Notes: generated by a model not told the origin, from the letters alone. Shown: positions 16,855-26,579, counted from the first letter of the stretch. The stretch is DNA of 64,000 nucleotides from Bacillus sp. Xin1 (GCF_013314535.1 NZ_JABUAE010000020.1:17051-81050); one strand, 5' to 3'. Program-made: numbers and translations.

Positions 16855-17115
16855 TTAATTAACCGTCCCTTTTAATACTACGATTTTCTCTTCTATTTTT
16901 TGTCTCTTTTTTTCTAGTTGACGAATCCGATCAATAAAGGCATCACGTGTTTTTCCTTGCAAGTTGCTATCGATACTACTTTCCAATCTTCTAATATCAC
17001 TCGTTAAAGCTGATGCTGCTTTTTCAAGTTGCATTACTACGTTCATAATTTGATCTCGTCCACCGTTATCCGGAAATGTACTATGAACTTTATTCATTAT
17101 CATATGTAAATCCAT
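16855..17115 (-). CDS. Small helical T7SS effector partner (WXG100-like size)
   Basis: This is an 86-residue all-helical protein, starting MDLHMIMNKVHSTFPDNGGR, with the long amphipathic stretch QLEKAASALTSDIRRLESSI and a Lys/Glu coiled-coil end. It has no WXG motif. Its size, charge and place right after the lipase fit the Lap/TlaA-type small helical proteins that pair with the helical domain of LXG effectors. The Met at 17115 is chosen because GGGG lies 8 nt upstream; upstream Mets at 17121 and 17136 are spaced worse. The role is inferred. Confidence 0.7.
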   Translation of the reverse strand: MDLHMIMNKVHSTFPDNGGRDQIMNVVMQLEKAASALTSDIRRLESSIDSNLQGKTRDAFIDRIRQLEKKRQKIEEKIVVLKGTVN

Positions 17116-17153
17116 ATTCATTACCCCTTCTTCCATTCTATCAATATCAAATT

Positions 17154-18695
17154 TTAATAATATGCAACCGCACCTAATTCCTCATCTTTTGCCATCATAG
17201 AAAAGATTGCTTCCGAAACATCTTCATTCAATTGTTTCAAATCTTTTGAGAGCTCTTTTACATCTTTTGAGATTTCACCTAATAATGAACGGTTTATTCC
17301 TCTACTACCATCATTCATAAAAAGATGAAGCAATGAGTGTCGATGAGTTAAAATATGCTCTGCTACAATTGCAGTAACATTTGTATCTATGTGGAAATCC
17401 CCTTTAAACATTTCTAATAAATCCTGCACATAAGAAGCTGCTACTTCTTTTGCAATTTCTAAAATTTCAGTTGCTGCTAGATACACCACGATGCGCCCCG
17501 CTAAAAAATCTACAGCAGCTTTAAATACAGATTCTAATACTTCTAACACCTTTTCTTTACATTTAGCTAGAGTTGTTTCGATCCAATCTACAGCGGTATC
17601 TACTGCACTCTTAATTTCTATCGTAGCTGTTATACTAAATTTAATAGCTTCTGATGTAATTTTTGATTTCATATTTTCATATTTTTGCTTTAATTCAGAA
17701 AGCCCTTCTTCAATTTTCACTTCTATTTCTACAGCATCTGAATAAACTGTTAACGCTCCTATGAATGCAGCGATTGGAGGGGTATTTATGATTTTTTTTA
17801 TCACAGTTCCTCCTATAGCTTCCTCTACAGTAGACACTTTTCTTTTAAACTTATCATGCACTATCCCTGTATAGAGCGCCCCAGTTGAATTTGAAATTTC
17901 TAAAAAACCTGGTTTTAAATCCCACCCTGTGTCATTGTCACTCACTAGCTTATCCGTCCATACTAAATGACCACTTTTATCATAATCATCTTTTGTAAAA
18001 GCATACGAATGTCCAGCGCCATTAGGAATTTTATACATTCTTCCAGGAGTGGTAAAATCACCAACGTTTATTCCAATGTGTAACGGATCATTTTCATTAA
18101 TAATATTCCTAATGTTCTTCATATCGAATCCGTCACCAAATTTTTCAACATCTCGATCCAGAACAGGAGCTGGATTTAATGTTAACGCTTCAATATTATC
18201 TTCTTGGTGTCTTAATGCTACCGTGTTAGCTATACCACCACCTAATGAATGTCCTGTTACACTAATTTTCGCAGAAGGATTTTCATGTCTCATCCTCATA
18301 TAAAAACTATCCCCTTGATCATACTGTTTTACTGCAAGATTCTGTTCCCAAACATTACCCAATGCTATTTTATTTGCATTCGTTATATTGTGACCAGCAA
18401 TTTCAGCATCCGTTATTGCATCCGTTCCATCTTCTGTTCCTACATATGTTATTACAATTTCTCCTGTTGTCGTATCTTTAAAAGCATATGCTGCAAATCC
18501 TGTTTTTTCATCTACTTCATGATCTATAAGCTCTGCATTGAAATTTTTTTGTAATCTTCTTAGATTCTTTTCGTCTGATTGATCATACGGATATTTGCCT
18601 GCCTTAAAATTATAGATATCCTGACCGGCTATCTCCAATTTCCCCCAATCAGAACTTATCTTTAACTTTTTATTTTGCTCCACATCCTTACTCAT
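17154..18695 (-). CDS. T7SS-associated lipase toxin, N-terminal lipase and C-terminal LXG-like helical domain
   Basis: This 513-residue protein has no signal peptide. Residues ~60-260 form an alpha/beta-hydrolase of the class 3 lipase/DUF2974 type. The nucleophile elbow is VTGHSLGGG (Ser150), with candidate Asp203 (NENDPLH) and His229 (GAGHSYAF). Residues ~285-513 are mostly long helices, a hydrophobic central part, then KDVKELSKDLKQLNEDVSEA. A catalytic N-terminus with a helical secretion half at the C-terminus is the reverse of ordinary LXG toxins, as in the staphylococcal lipase toxin TslA. It lies between a lipoprotein gene (possible immunity) and a small helical partner, directly downstream of essC. 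The lipase fold is well supported; secretion and toxicity are inferred. Confidence 0.82.
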   Translation of the reverse strand: MSKDVEQNKKLKISSDWGKLEIAGQDIYNFKAGKYPYDQSDEKNLRRLQKNFNAELIDHEVDEKTGFAAYAFKDTTTGEIVITYVGTEDGTDAITDAEIAGHNITNANKIALGNVWEQNLAVKQYDQGDSFYMRMRHENPSAKISVTGHSLGGGIANTVALRHQEDNIEALTLNPAPVLDRDVEKFGDGFDMKNIRNIINENDPLHIGINVGDFTTPGRMYKIPNGAGHSYAFTKDDYDKSGHLVWTDKLVSDNDTGWDLKPGFLEISNSTGALYTGIVHDKFKRKVSTVEEAIGGTVIKKIINTPPIAAFIGALTVYSDAVEIEVKIEEGLSELKQKYENMKSKITSEAIKFSITATIEIKSAVDTAVDWIETTLAKCKEKVLEVLESVFKAAVDFLAGRIVVYLAATEILEIAKEVAASYVQDLLEMFKGDFHIDTNVTAIVAEHILTHRHSLLHLFMNDGSRGINRSLLGEISKDVKELSKDLKQLNEDVSEAIFSMMAKDEELGAVAYY

Positions 18696-18723
18696 ATTAC
18701 TCCCTCTCCCTCCTAATCATTTA

Positions 18724-19518
18724 TTATTTTTTGTACTGTTCTTTATAATCTACATATTCTTTTTTTGCATCTTGATTGTTATCTTGTTTTTTATTAAAGT
18801 ATGTTTTTATCTGAAATATATATTCTACTAACTTTCCCTCATCATTCTTTTTCTTGTAGTCTATATCAATACTTATTTGTAGTATCTGCATTGGACCATT
18901 TGCGGAGCCAAGATGAAGTACAATTGCCGCCCCATCATATTCATCATATTGTATGTTTAGCTTATCATTGATAATATTTTGAAATTCTGATTCAGTGAGT
19001 CTATATCCAACTGTATTAGGCTGATCAAATTTTTTTATATCATCGCCTGGCTTCATCTTTAGTTTCCCTATTCCTTTTAAACGATCCACAATTAAGTTAA
19101 CATAAGAAACATCAACATTAGAATCTGGACTTTGTACCTGCCCGTTTTTATACATAATATTTGTACTATAAACGACCTCTTCTTTATAATTTTTATTATC
19201 TACATCAGTAGTAATTTCTTGTGTTGTATCTCCATATAAACTTTTATCTTTCGTATTATATATACCTTCCGTAGTTTGATAGATTGTTTTACTGTGCTCT
19301 CCATCTTCTTTTTGCTCATACGTACTGTATATACCTCTTTGGGTCACACTCGCATACCCATCATCACTCGCAGACATAACCGTCTTCATATCTCCTTCAT
19401 CCAACGCTTTTACAAATCTCTCGTAGTCTATCTTCGTTTCCCCAAAACTACACCCGCTAAATAAACTCGCAACTATCGTCATAACAATCATCACCTTAGC
19501 TTTCTTTTTCAATTTCAT
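18724..19518 (-). CDS. Lipoprotein, putative immunity protein of the T7SS lipase (copy 1)
   Basis: This 264-residue lipoprotein has signal KKKAKVMIVMTIVASLFSGC (lipobox FSGC). The mature domain has ETKIDYERFVKALDEGDMKT, VMSASDDGYAS, GDTTQEITTDVDN, KLKMKPGDDIKKFDQPN and YDEYDGAAIVLHLGS. Its ATG overlaps the essC stop by 4 bp (ATGA) and the lipase gene starts 28 bp after its end, so it is translated with the secretion ATPase and the toxin. An outward-facing lipoprotein next to a secreted lipase is best explained as immunity, as for TilA in Staphylococcus. That role is inferred, not shown. Confidence 0.8.
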   Translation of the reverse strand: MKLKKKAKVMIVMTIVASLFSGCSFGETKIDYERFVKALDEGDMKTVMSASDDGYASVTQRGIYSTYEQKEDGEHSKTIYQTTEGIYNTKDKSLYGDTTQEITTDVDNKNYKEEVVYSTNIMYKNGQVQSPDSNVDVSYVNLIVDRLKGIGKLKMKPGDDIKKFDQPNTVGYRLTESEFQNIINDKLNIQYDEYDGAAIVLHLGSANGPMQILQISIDIDYKKKNDEGKLVEYIFQIKTYFNKKQDNNQDAKKEYVDYKEQYKK

Positions 19519-22500
19519 ACTGTCACCTCATTGGTTACTCTTGGCATTTTAAGTTTCATAATGCTTCCTTTTTGGTAGTAATAGACTTCGTCTTTTCCTA
19601 AAGGTGCTTCGTTACTTATATATTTGATATTGAAGACACTTTGGTCATTTAATGGCATTGCGATGATGCCCGCTGTTAGTTTACTTCGCATTTTCATTGG
19701 TAAGGCATCACGGTTTCGATCGATATAGTCATGATGACCTGCTAGGACAAAGTAAATACCAACTGTTCGAGATAGATCAATTAAAGTCGCAGCATCGTCT
19801 GTTTCTAAGTAAACGAGTCTGCTAAATTCTTCGACGTTTGTCATAATAATAAGCTGTTTTGTAAACACTGGTATTTCTCTACCTTCTTGTCTTGCTTGTG
19901 ATAGTTCAAGAGATCGTTCGCGAATCACTTCCATCCAGTATTTCACATGAACGTTTACTTCATTTTCTTCTACGATGTAATGCGTCACATTGTCTTTATA
20001 TTGAACGAAGCTATACTCAGCTGTATCTACTAATGTTACACTCTCAAAATAGTCTTTATTCATTTGAGAAAGTATACTTGATACGATTTGTTTTCTCATA
20101 CTATCATCTACACTGTAAATCATTAAATGATCGTTAACCGCAATATCATGCGCAACAACTTCTACATTTGTGAAGTCAAGCCCAAGTGGAACTTGTCCTG
20201 CTTGTAGTGCTTTGGCAACATCTTTGTTTTTCCGATATATGAGAAGGTCAATGATTTCTGGCATCATTGGAATTGCCTTCGGACGTTCTCCGTCCCATTC
20301 TTGATCCATTTCACTTGCTTCTTGTTGCAGTAACTGAATTTGCTCTAATTCGTCTTCTGCTTTTGTCGGTAATGCCGACTGGAATAATGTCGGTGAATCT
20401 AATTTTATAATTGCTCGTCCTGCCATTTCTTCTACTTTCAAATCAGATCGGCCTACAATACCTGAGATTTCACTTTGGTCAATCATATATAGACATGTTT
20501 GCAGTTTAATGTTGTTGTATAGTTGAATACGCAGTGCATTTTGTCGTCCCGCACTAATTAAGGTATGAATTCCTAGGCTAGCACCTTCTCGGACGATTTG
20601 CATAATCAGCATTTCAAATTCCTCATAAAATTTAGCTTCTTTCACTGCATCGTAATTATCAATTGCAACGATGATATTCGGCATTTGTTTACCGCTAGCT
20701 TTCTCATACATTTCTATACTTGCGACGTCATATTCACTTAGCATACGTTTACGTTGTTTCATCTCTTGTGTTAATCTTTCAACTAATTTTAAGCACTTTT
20801 CTGCTTCGTCAATCGTAATTGTATCCGCAACATGCGGCAGTCCTTTTAATGGTAAGAGACCATTCGTACCAAGGTCTACTAAATACACATGCAAATGCTC
20901 CGGACTATTCTGACGCGCTACATCCATAATGACTGATTGTAAGAATGTTGATTTACCGTAACCTGGACTTGAGAAGACGGCAACGTGTCCATCTTTACTT
21001 ATGTCTAATGTTAATGGTGTTTGTGATTGTAATTCTGGTTGGTCTAGTAAACCAACTGTTGCTTGTAATGGTTTCTTCGCCTCATTCCACGCTTCTTTAA
21101 AATGAACTGGGTGTAAGTCTTGCAGGAATATTTTTTCTGGAAGCGGTGGTAACCATGGTCTTGCGAGTGCTTCGATTTGTCTATCTTCTGCGTAATCGTG
21201 AATATAATTAATAACTGCATCCAGTTCAGACGGTACAGTAGCAATCTCTTTGTTATCTCCAAGTCCACTTAAGTCTTCACTTAAGATTTCATATTGACCT
21301 AAGTCGTTGATCGCATAAATGGTTGTATCAAGGCGATCTTGATCGTCCTTATCTTCTACGTAGTCAGCACCGCTCCATGCAGATTGGAATAATTCATAGA
21401 TTTCATTATTTCCGACCTGTAAGTATGCTCGTCCTGGCAGTGTAATTTCTGCTGCATCAGGTGTTTTTAATATTTCATTACTGTCTGATGTATTTTGCAC
21501 TTTAAGCGCTAGTTTAAATTTCGAGTTACTCCAAATTTGGTCATCGACAACCCCGCTTGGCTTTTGCGTAGCGAGTATTAAATGAATACCAAGAGAACGA
21601 CCAATACGCGCTGTTGAAACTAATTCTTTCATAAAGTCTGGCTGTTCTGCCTTTAGCTCCGCGAACTCATCACTAATTAAGAATAGATGCGGCATTGGCT
21701 CTGTTACAGCGCCTTCTTTGTATAGTTTTTGATATTGGTTAATATGATTCACATTATTTTCGCCAAATAAGCGTTGGCGTTTTTGTAATTCTGCTTTAAT
21801 TGAAGCAAGTGCACGCATACTTTGCGCACCATCTAAGTTCGTAATCGTTCCTAGTAAGTGCGGCAAATTTCTAAATAAGTTCGCCATTCCTCCGCCCTTA
21901 TAGTCAATTAATAGAAATGCAACTTCATAAGGATGGAAATTGACCGCAAGCGATAGAATATAAGACTGAATAATCTCCGACTTACCAGAACCTGTTGTAC
22001 CAGCGATTAACCCGTGTGGTCCGTGTGCTTTTTCATGTAAGTTTAAATTCACAAGATCTTCTTTACCACGAAGACCAAGTGGAACAGCTAATGATTTATG
22101 AGCGGCATTTTTTGCCCAACGGTCTGTAATATTTAATTCATCAATTTTTTCAACGCCGTACATTTCTAAGAATGTAACACTTTCTGGAATACTATTTTTT
22201 AAGTTTTGTAAATGATTAAGTGGCGCAAGTGCGCGTGACACATCTTCTAAGTTAAACCCTTCCGGAAAATGGTCTGGTACGAACTGACGATTGACAAGTT
22301 CTCCTTGTTCTAAGATAATATTTCCTTTTTTCGAGTCTCTTATATCTACAACTGTCTTCACATGCTCTGGTAAGCTTTGCATTACATCTTGAACAAATAC
22401 AAGCGATACACCTAAATCAGTTGGATCTTCATTAAAGAATTCCATTACAACGTGATCTAAGATGAGTTTTTCGTCCGTTATAAGGACAACATAATGCGGT

Positions 22501-24020
22501 GAAAAATGTATCTTTTCACTTGAATTACTTTTTTCATCTACTTTCAGTTTTCGTTCTTTTAATATTTGATACAAGCTATTCAGTACTTGATCTCGGCTTC
22601 TATCATGGTATACAAAACCGCGTACATTAATATCTCTTACACTTGCATGCGGGAGCCAGCGCATCCAATCCCACTTCTTCTTCTCCTCTTCAGGAAAAAC
22701 AGTAATAAACTGCAAGTCATAATAACTATGGAATAAAGCGGTTTGCATGACTAATAGCTGTAATTGTTCTAGCACTAACGAACGTTGTCCAATATAGCCA
22801 ACTGGTCCATTCATTAAATCTGTTACAACTGGAACGTCTGCTAAAGAAAGATATCGCTGCCTTAACTCACGTGCCATTGCAGTAAGTTCATCTTTAAATT
22901 GGCTAAATTCTTCTTCATTAAACTCAATTTCAAAACTAGAATCTGCATTTCCTTTTCCTGCTCGGTATGTTAAGAAATCGTGGTGCATGATCGTTTTTTC
23001 GTATATACGAGGATTCACTTCTATTGTCATTTCTCGAATTTCTGTAACGTCTGGATAATGATAATGAAGTGCATGACGTTGTTTCTCACTTTCAGCATAC
23101 AGATCCTTTGTTTTTTGTACTAAGTATTCCCTGTAACTCTTATCTCGCTCGGCAATATCAATTTTGTATTGTTTTAAGTTTTTTATGTACGATGTGATCG
23201 AAACAACGACAGTCACGATCGTCATTGCTAGTGATGCAAAAATAAATAAGCCGTATGACTGGAATATAGATAACAATACAGTTACCGCAATCATTACGAG
23301 AGATGGCGCAATAATTCTCGCTAATTGTTCAGTCGGTTTTGATGGTTTGCTCGAAGGTCTTGCAATTTTCATCTTTTCAACTGGTTCACGATAAATAATT
23401 CGCGGTGAACGATGATAATCTGGATACTCATCATGATATAAGTTATCCGCTTCTAGTAGACTAGGTAATTTAGAATTCACCCGATTCTCCACTCCGAATA
23501 TTTGAACATCTTCATTTCCCATTTGAATTGTTATGCCATCAAAATATAAATGATCGCCAGTTTCTAATTCCACTGCCTCTTCTAACTTAGAATAATTATG
23601 AAACACATTCCCTTCATACACGTTTATTTTAAAGGGCTCACTTAAAGTTTCACGAATAAACAAAATATCTGTAGCAGTATCTTGAATCGTTATGTCATCA
23701 TAGTCATTTTTACTAATTGCTATGGAAAGTTTTCCTGATGTATCATATACAATCATTTCTTCTACAGTTGCAATCCAAATGCGTATCGTTTTTCCATTCT
23801 TTAATTGAATCGTATTCGCTTTATTAAAATAAAGAGTTTTCTCTCCTATTTTCCAAGCAGCCAATTCATTATCCCAATTCAGTACTAATGATTCCTCTAA
23901 ATCAAAATCAGTAATATTATTTGACCATTCTTTCCCAATCGTCACTGTAGGACGTTCGGATGGATGTAAGCGGCATTTATGTAACTGATCGCCGTAACTT
24001 AGTGCAAGTAGCTGCTCCAT
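19515..24020 (-). CDS. essC: Type VII secretion ATPase EssC
   Basis: This 1501-residue motor ATPase of the T7SSb system (YukBA/EssC) has an N-terminal FHA-like part to about residue 190. Two membrane spans follow at about 235-282. Tandem FtsK/SpoIIIE ATPase domains have Walker A AGTTGSGKSE near residue 670 and SSPGYGKST near 1018, and Walker-B-like LFLISDEFAEL lies between them. A third, degenerate ATPase-like domain ends KLKMPRVTNEVTV. The C-terminal tail is the part that varies with cargo in other T7SSb loci. The stop overlaps the lipoprotein start. It energises export of EsxA and LXG-type effectors. Confidence 0.97.
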   Translation of the reverse strand: MEQLLALSYGDQLHKCRLHPSERPTVTIGKEWSNNITDFDLEESLVLNWDNELAAWKIGEKTLYFNKANTIQLKNGKTIRIWIATVEEMIVYDTSGKLSIAISKNDYDDITIQDTATDILFIRETLSEPFKINVYEGNVFHNYSKLEEAVELETGDHLYFDGITIQMGNEDVQIFGVENRVNSKLPSLLEADNLYHDEYPDYHRSPRIIYREPVEKMKIARPSSKPSKPTEQLARIIAPSLVMIAVTVLLSIFQSYGLFIFASLAMTIVTVVVSITSYIKNLKQYKIDIAERDKSYREYLVQKTKDLYAESEKQRHALHYHYPDVTEIREMTIEVNPRIYEKTIMHHDFLTYRAGKGNADSSFEIEFNEEEFSQFKDELTAMARELRQRYLSLADVPVVTDLMNGPVGYIGQRSLVLEQLQLLVMQTALFHSYYDLQFITVFPEEEKKKWDWMRWLPHASVRDINVRGFVYHDRSRDQVLNSLYQILKERKLKVDEKSNSSEKIHFSPHYVVLITDEKLILDHVVMEFFNEDPTDLGVSLVFVQDVMQSLPEHVKTVVDIRDSKKGNIILEQGELVNRQFVPDHFPEGFNLEDVSRALAPLNHLQNLKNSIPESVTFLEMYGVEKIDELNITDRWAKNAAHKSLAVPLGLRGKEDLVNLNLHEKAHGPHGLIAGTTGSGKSEIIQSYILSLAVNFHPYEVAFLLIDYKGGGMANLFRNLPHLLGTITNLDGAQSMRALASIKAELQKRQRLFGENNVNHINQYQKLYKEGAVTEPMPHLFLISDEFAELKAEQPDFMKELVSTARIGRSLGIHLILATQKPSGVVDDQIWSNSKFKLALKVQNTSDSNEILKTPDAAEITLPGRAYLQVGNNEIYELFQSAWSGADYVEDKDDQDRLDTTIYAINDLGQYEILSEDLSGLGDNKEIATVPSELDAVINYIHDYAEDRQIEALARPWLPPLPEKIFLQDLHPVHFKEAWNEAKKPLQATVGLLDQPELQSQTPLTLDISKDGHVAVFSSPGYGKSTFLQSVIMDVARQNSPEHLHVYLVDLGTNGLLPLKGLPHVADTITIDEAEKCLKLVERLTQEMKQRKRMLSEYDVASIEMYEKASGKQMPNIIVAIDNYDAVKEAKFYEEFEMLIMQIVREGASLGIHTLISAGRQNALRIQLYNNIKLQTCLYMIDQSEISGIVGRSDLKVEEMAGRAIIKLDSPTLFQSALPTKAEDELEQIQLLQQEASEMDQEWDGERPKAIPMMPEIIDLLIYRKNKDVAKALQAGQVPLGLDFTNVEVVAHDIAVNDHLMIYSVDDSMRKQIVSSILSQMNKDYFESVTLVDTAEYSFVQYKDNVTHYIVEENEVNVHVKYWMEVIRERSLELSQARQEGREIPVFTKQLIIMTNVEEFSRLVYLETDDAATLIDLSRTVGIYFVLAGHHDYIDRNRDALPMKMRSKLTAGIIAMPLNDQSVFNIKYISNEAPLGKDEVYYYQKGSIMKLKMPRVTNEVTV

Positions 24021-24345
24021 ACTTCTCCACTTCTCCTTTTGTTCACTCTATCTGTAAGGAGTTTTTATACGTATATATTCATCTTGATTTTCCAACATAT
24101 AAGTCGCCGCTATGAAGAATAAAAGATATCCTACACTCGTTTTCTCTTTTTATTTTCACTTGGCATGGGGCTAAAAAAGGACCTGACCGCTTCTATCCAT
24201 GGGCGGACGCTCTCTCCCACCTAAAAAAGGGTTTATGTCGTTTTTTCATTTTGTATTTATATAGATTCGATATATACGTACTCCCTATCTTTTCTTGTTG
24301 TTTATATCCTATTTTCATATAGACTCAGCAAAAATTTTTATCCTT
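24021..24345. repeat. essC-essB spacer carrying repeat copy A
   Basis: The 325-bp gap holds a ~190-bp element at about 24083-24270 that matches the one in the esaB-essB gap. Shared blocks are ACACTCGTTTTC, ACTTGGCATGGGGC, CTGACCGCTTCTAT, GCTCTCTC and TTATGTCGTTTTTT in the same order and spacing. No coding frame is convincing on either strand. It may be a dispersed B. cereus-group repeat (bcr type) or a regulatory RNA. See copy B at 25598-25790. Confidence 0.75.
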
Positions 24346-25545
24346 TTACTTTGCTTTTTCTGTATTAGATATATCTTTTTCATTAGATGAATCACTATAT
24401 TTTTTCTCATACTCTTTTAATTGCTGCTCAAATGTTTTTAGTTTTTCATCGCGCTCTTTTCCTGATAAATCTGGATTATTTTTCACTGCTTCTATTTGTT
24501 TAATTAATCCATACATAATTAATTGTGGATCATCGACACTTTTCGCTAAATCTAACGATTTATCGAAATTACCTTTTCCGTTATAAATCCAGTACAATAA
24601 ATACTTTTCATCACTTTTTAAAGTAACATTTTTCATAATTGCTGCTTTTTGCGCATCAGATAGTTTTTCTACTTTCAAGTAGGAATACGCTAACTCATAT
24701 TTAGATGCGAATGGTAATGTTTCAAACTCTTCTTCGCTCAAATTATTAATTACTTTGTCATAATCCGTTGCTAAGAAATTTTTATTCGCTTCTAAAAGTT
24801 TATTTTGATATGGTACTTTCATAAAGGTATAGTAAACGACTGGTGCTGCTAGAATAACTGTTGCTGCCGCAAATGAGAATGCTAAGTATTTAAATAATTG
24901 AAACTGTTTTTTCGGAACAAGTTGCATTGTTTTTTCTGCCTTTTCTTGTTCCTTTAGAAAATTCACTTCAATAAACTGTAGCAATTCCTCAAAGCTTTCC
25001 ATGTTCACGACATTCTGTTCAAATGTCGTTTCTTTTGCATTTTCTAATAAACCAGCATATAAATCATCATAACTATGTTTTTTAGAAAACAGCGCTACAA
25101 TAAGGCATTTGTATTGGAATAAAAATTGTTCTTCTGTTAGTGGTTTTGGCGGGACAATATCTCGAATTCCGCGATGTATAATAAATGGCATTAAATTTGC
25201 ATCAAATACTAAATTGTCAGGATGTAAAAAGAAAGTTGTTCTTCTATGTAAATACTTTTGAAAATGGGCTACATTTCGAATTAAACGTAATTTTTCATTT
25301 CTTTCTAATTCCTTCAAATCTCCCCATTTCAATAATTTCTTTTCTACTGTATATGTAAAAATAAATGTATCATCTTGTTCTTCTATTGTTACTGGTAGAA
25401 AAATAGATGATACATCTGTTAATAACTCCAATTGACGGTTATCTTTTACTTGCGTTTGTGACTTAGCAAGTTCTAATTTCCAAGTATCTTCTTCTATTTC
25501 AAATCGATACTCCATTGAATCAATCTGAATTATTTTCTCCGTCAT
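24346..25545 (-). CDS. essB: Type VII secretion protein EssB
   Basis: This 399-residue EssB/YukC has a cytoplasmic pseudokinase-like domain (about 1-215, including FLHPDNLVFDANLMPFIIHR, in which catalytic residues are replaced) and one membrane span at about 217-240 (LAFSFAAATVILAAPVVYYT). An extracytoplasmic helical domain follows, rich in Lys and Glu towards the end. It forms the core membrane complex with EssC and EsaA. Unusually for this operon, it is flanked on both sides by large spacers that contain the same repeat element. An AAGGAG site precedes the ATG. Confidence 0.95.
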   Translation of the reverse strand: MTEKIIQIDSMEYRFEIEEDTWKLELAKSQTQVKDNRQLELLTDVSSIFLPVTIEEQDDTFIFTYTVEKKLLKWGDLKELERNEKLRLIRNVAHFQKYLHRRTTFFLHPDNLVFDANLMPFIIHRGIRDIVPPKPLTEEQFLFQYKCLIVALFSKKHSYDDLYAGLLENAKETTFEQNVVNMESFEELLQFIEVNFLKEQEKAEKTMQLVPKKQFQLFKYLAFSFAAATVILAAPVVYYTFMKVPYQNKLLEANKNFLATDYDKVINNLSEEEFETLPFASKYELAYSYLKVEKLSDAQKAAIMKNVTLKSDEKYLLYWIYNGKGNFDKSLDLAKSVDDPQLIMYGLIKQIEAVKNNPDLSGKERDEKLKTFEQQLKEYEKKYSDSSNEKDISNTEKAK

Positions 25546-25597
25546 GTTCTACCTCTTCTCCTTTTCCTCATAAGCCTATATGTATTTTATAAATCCA

Positions 25598-25790
25598 TTT
25601 TGATTTTTCGATATATAAGTTAAGTCGCTGTTATAAAAACAAAAGGTGACTTACACTCGTTTTCGCTCTCTGTTTTAACTTGGCATGGGGCAGGAAGAGG
25701 ATCTGACCGCTTCTATGCATGACCCGATGCTCTCTCGCCTAAAAAGAAAGGGGTTATGTCGTTTTTTAAATTTGGATTTATATAGGCTAC
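25598..25790. repeat. Repeat copy B in the essB-esaB spacer
   Basis: This is the second copy of the element found at about 24083-24270, in the same orientation. Identity is highest over ACACTCGTTTTC, ACTTGGCATGGGGC, AGGA-CTGACCGCTTCTAT-CATG and TTATGTCGTTTTTT, and lower at the ends. It separates essB from esaB by about 270 bp in an otherwise tight operon. Confidence 0.75.
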
Positions 25791-25814
25791 ATGCTTCGTT
25801 CATAATTATGTCAT

Positions 25815-26066
25815 TTATATTACTTGTAATATATCCCCATCTGTTACTTGATGATCTACCAATCTATCATCATCTGTTAATAATAACGATTTATTCACAA
25901 CTTTAATTACATGATTTGATGTATCGTATTGTTCGATATTCAATGTTTCAATTAAATTTTTAAGCAAATATTTAACAGATTGATGATTTGGAATTCGTAA
26001 ATCGTATGTATTTCCATTCCATTTATGAAAATCAACAGTGACGTTAATATGTGTTTGTATAGCCAT
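25815..26066 (-). CDS. esaB: Type VII secretion ubiquitin-like protein EsaB
   Basis: This 83-residue YukD/EsaB protein has a ubiquitin-like fold without conjugation residues. It begins MAIQTHINVTVDFHKWNGNT and ends DRLVDHQVTDGDILQVI, the usual Asp-Gly-Asp turn before the last strand. It is a small cytosolic component needed for, or regulating, T7SSb secretion. AAGGAG lies 8 nt before the ATG. It sits 12 bp after essA and is followed by repeat copy B. Confidence 0.93.
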   Translation of the reverse strand: MAIQTHINVTVDFHKWNGNTYDLRIPNHQSVKYLLKNLIETLNIEQYDTSNHVIKVVNKSLLLTDDDRLVDHQVTDGDILQVI

Positions 26067-26078
26067 TTGTGATTCTCC

Positions 26079-26579
26079 TTACATCCAAATTTTCCGAATG
26101 ATGATTCCAATTCCAACGAAAATGAATATAACCCCACTAATGATTAATCCAATCAATGTTGTACTAATTGGCTCCTGGGATTTCGATTGGCTACTATCCA
26201 TTTCAGCAGAATTTGCTTTCACAGTATAATCTTTTGAAAATAAGCTTTTCTGTGTGTCTTTCATATCATCTATTTTTTTCGTATTTAAAAATAAAGAGTC
26301 ATTCAACTCTTTCATCTCTTGCTTTTCTTTTTTTTGTTTTTCCTTAATTTGCTTTTCAACTTCTTCGTTAAATAATTGAATTGCTGCTTTATCAAGTTCT
26401 GTCTCTTGTTGCCCTTTTTCATTTCCCTCTTGATTATCTTGGTGTACCCGATCTACTTTAAACTCAAGTTTACCGTTATCATTCAGGTAACTGTCTGCCG
26501 CGCCCCTCATGGGTAACGCGGCAAACAAGAAAAGAAAAAAGACAAATGATAACTTAACTAGCTTTATGCACTGTTTCAT
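26079..26579 (-). CDS. essA: Type VII secretion protein EssA
   Basis: This 166-residue protein has an N-terminal hydrophobic segment (KLSFVFFLFLFAALPMRGAA, signal-like), a charged Lys/Glu linker with coiled-coil character (KQIKEKQKKEKQEMKELNDS) and a C-terminal membrane span (STTLIGLIISGVIFIFVGIG). This is the EssA/YueC layout. It overlaps the 3' end of esaA by about 25 bp. Start codons at 26582 and 26579 are adjacent. The second fits the AAGGA better, with GGGAGG further upstream. Confidence 0.85.
   Translation of the reverse strand: MKQCIKLVKLSFVFFLFLFAALPMRGAADSYLNDNGKLEFKVDRVHQDNQEGNEKGQQETELDKAAIQLFNEEVEKQIKEKQKKEKQEMKELNDSLFLNTKKIDDMKDTQKSLFSKDYTVKANSAEMDSSQSKSQEPISTTLIGLIISGVIFIFVGIGIIIRKIWM

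Noticed and set aside
24083-25790. Partial likeness of the repeated spacer element to 5S rRNA (GGCATGGG, TGACC-CTTC, AAGTTAA)
   Set aside because: The matches are short, the spacing is wrong and the 5S helices cannot be formed. More likely chance.
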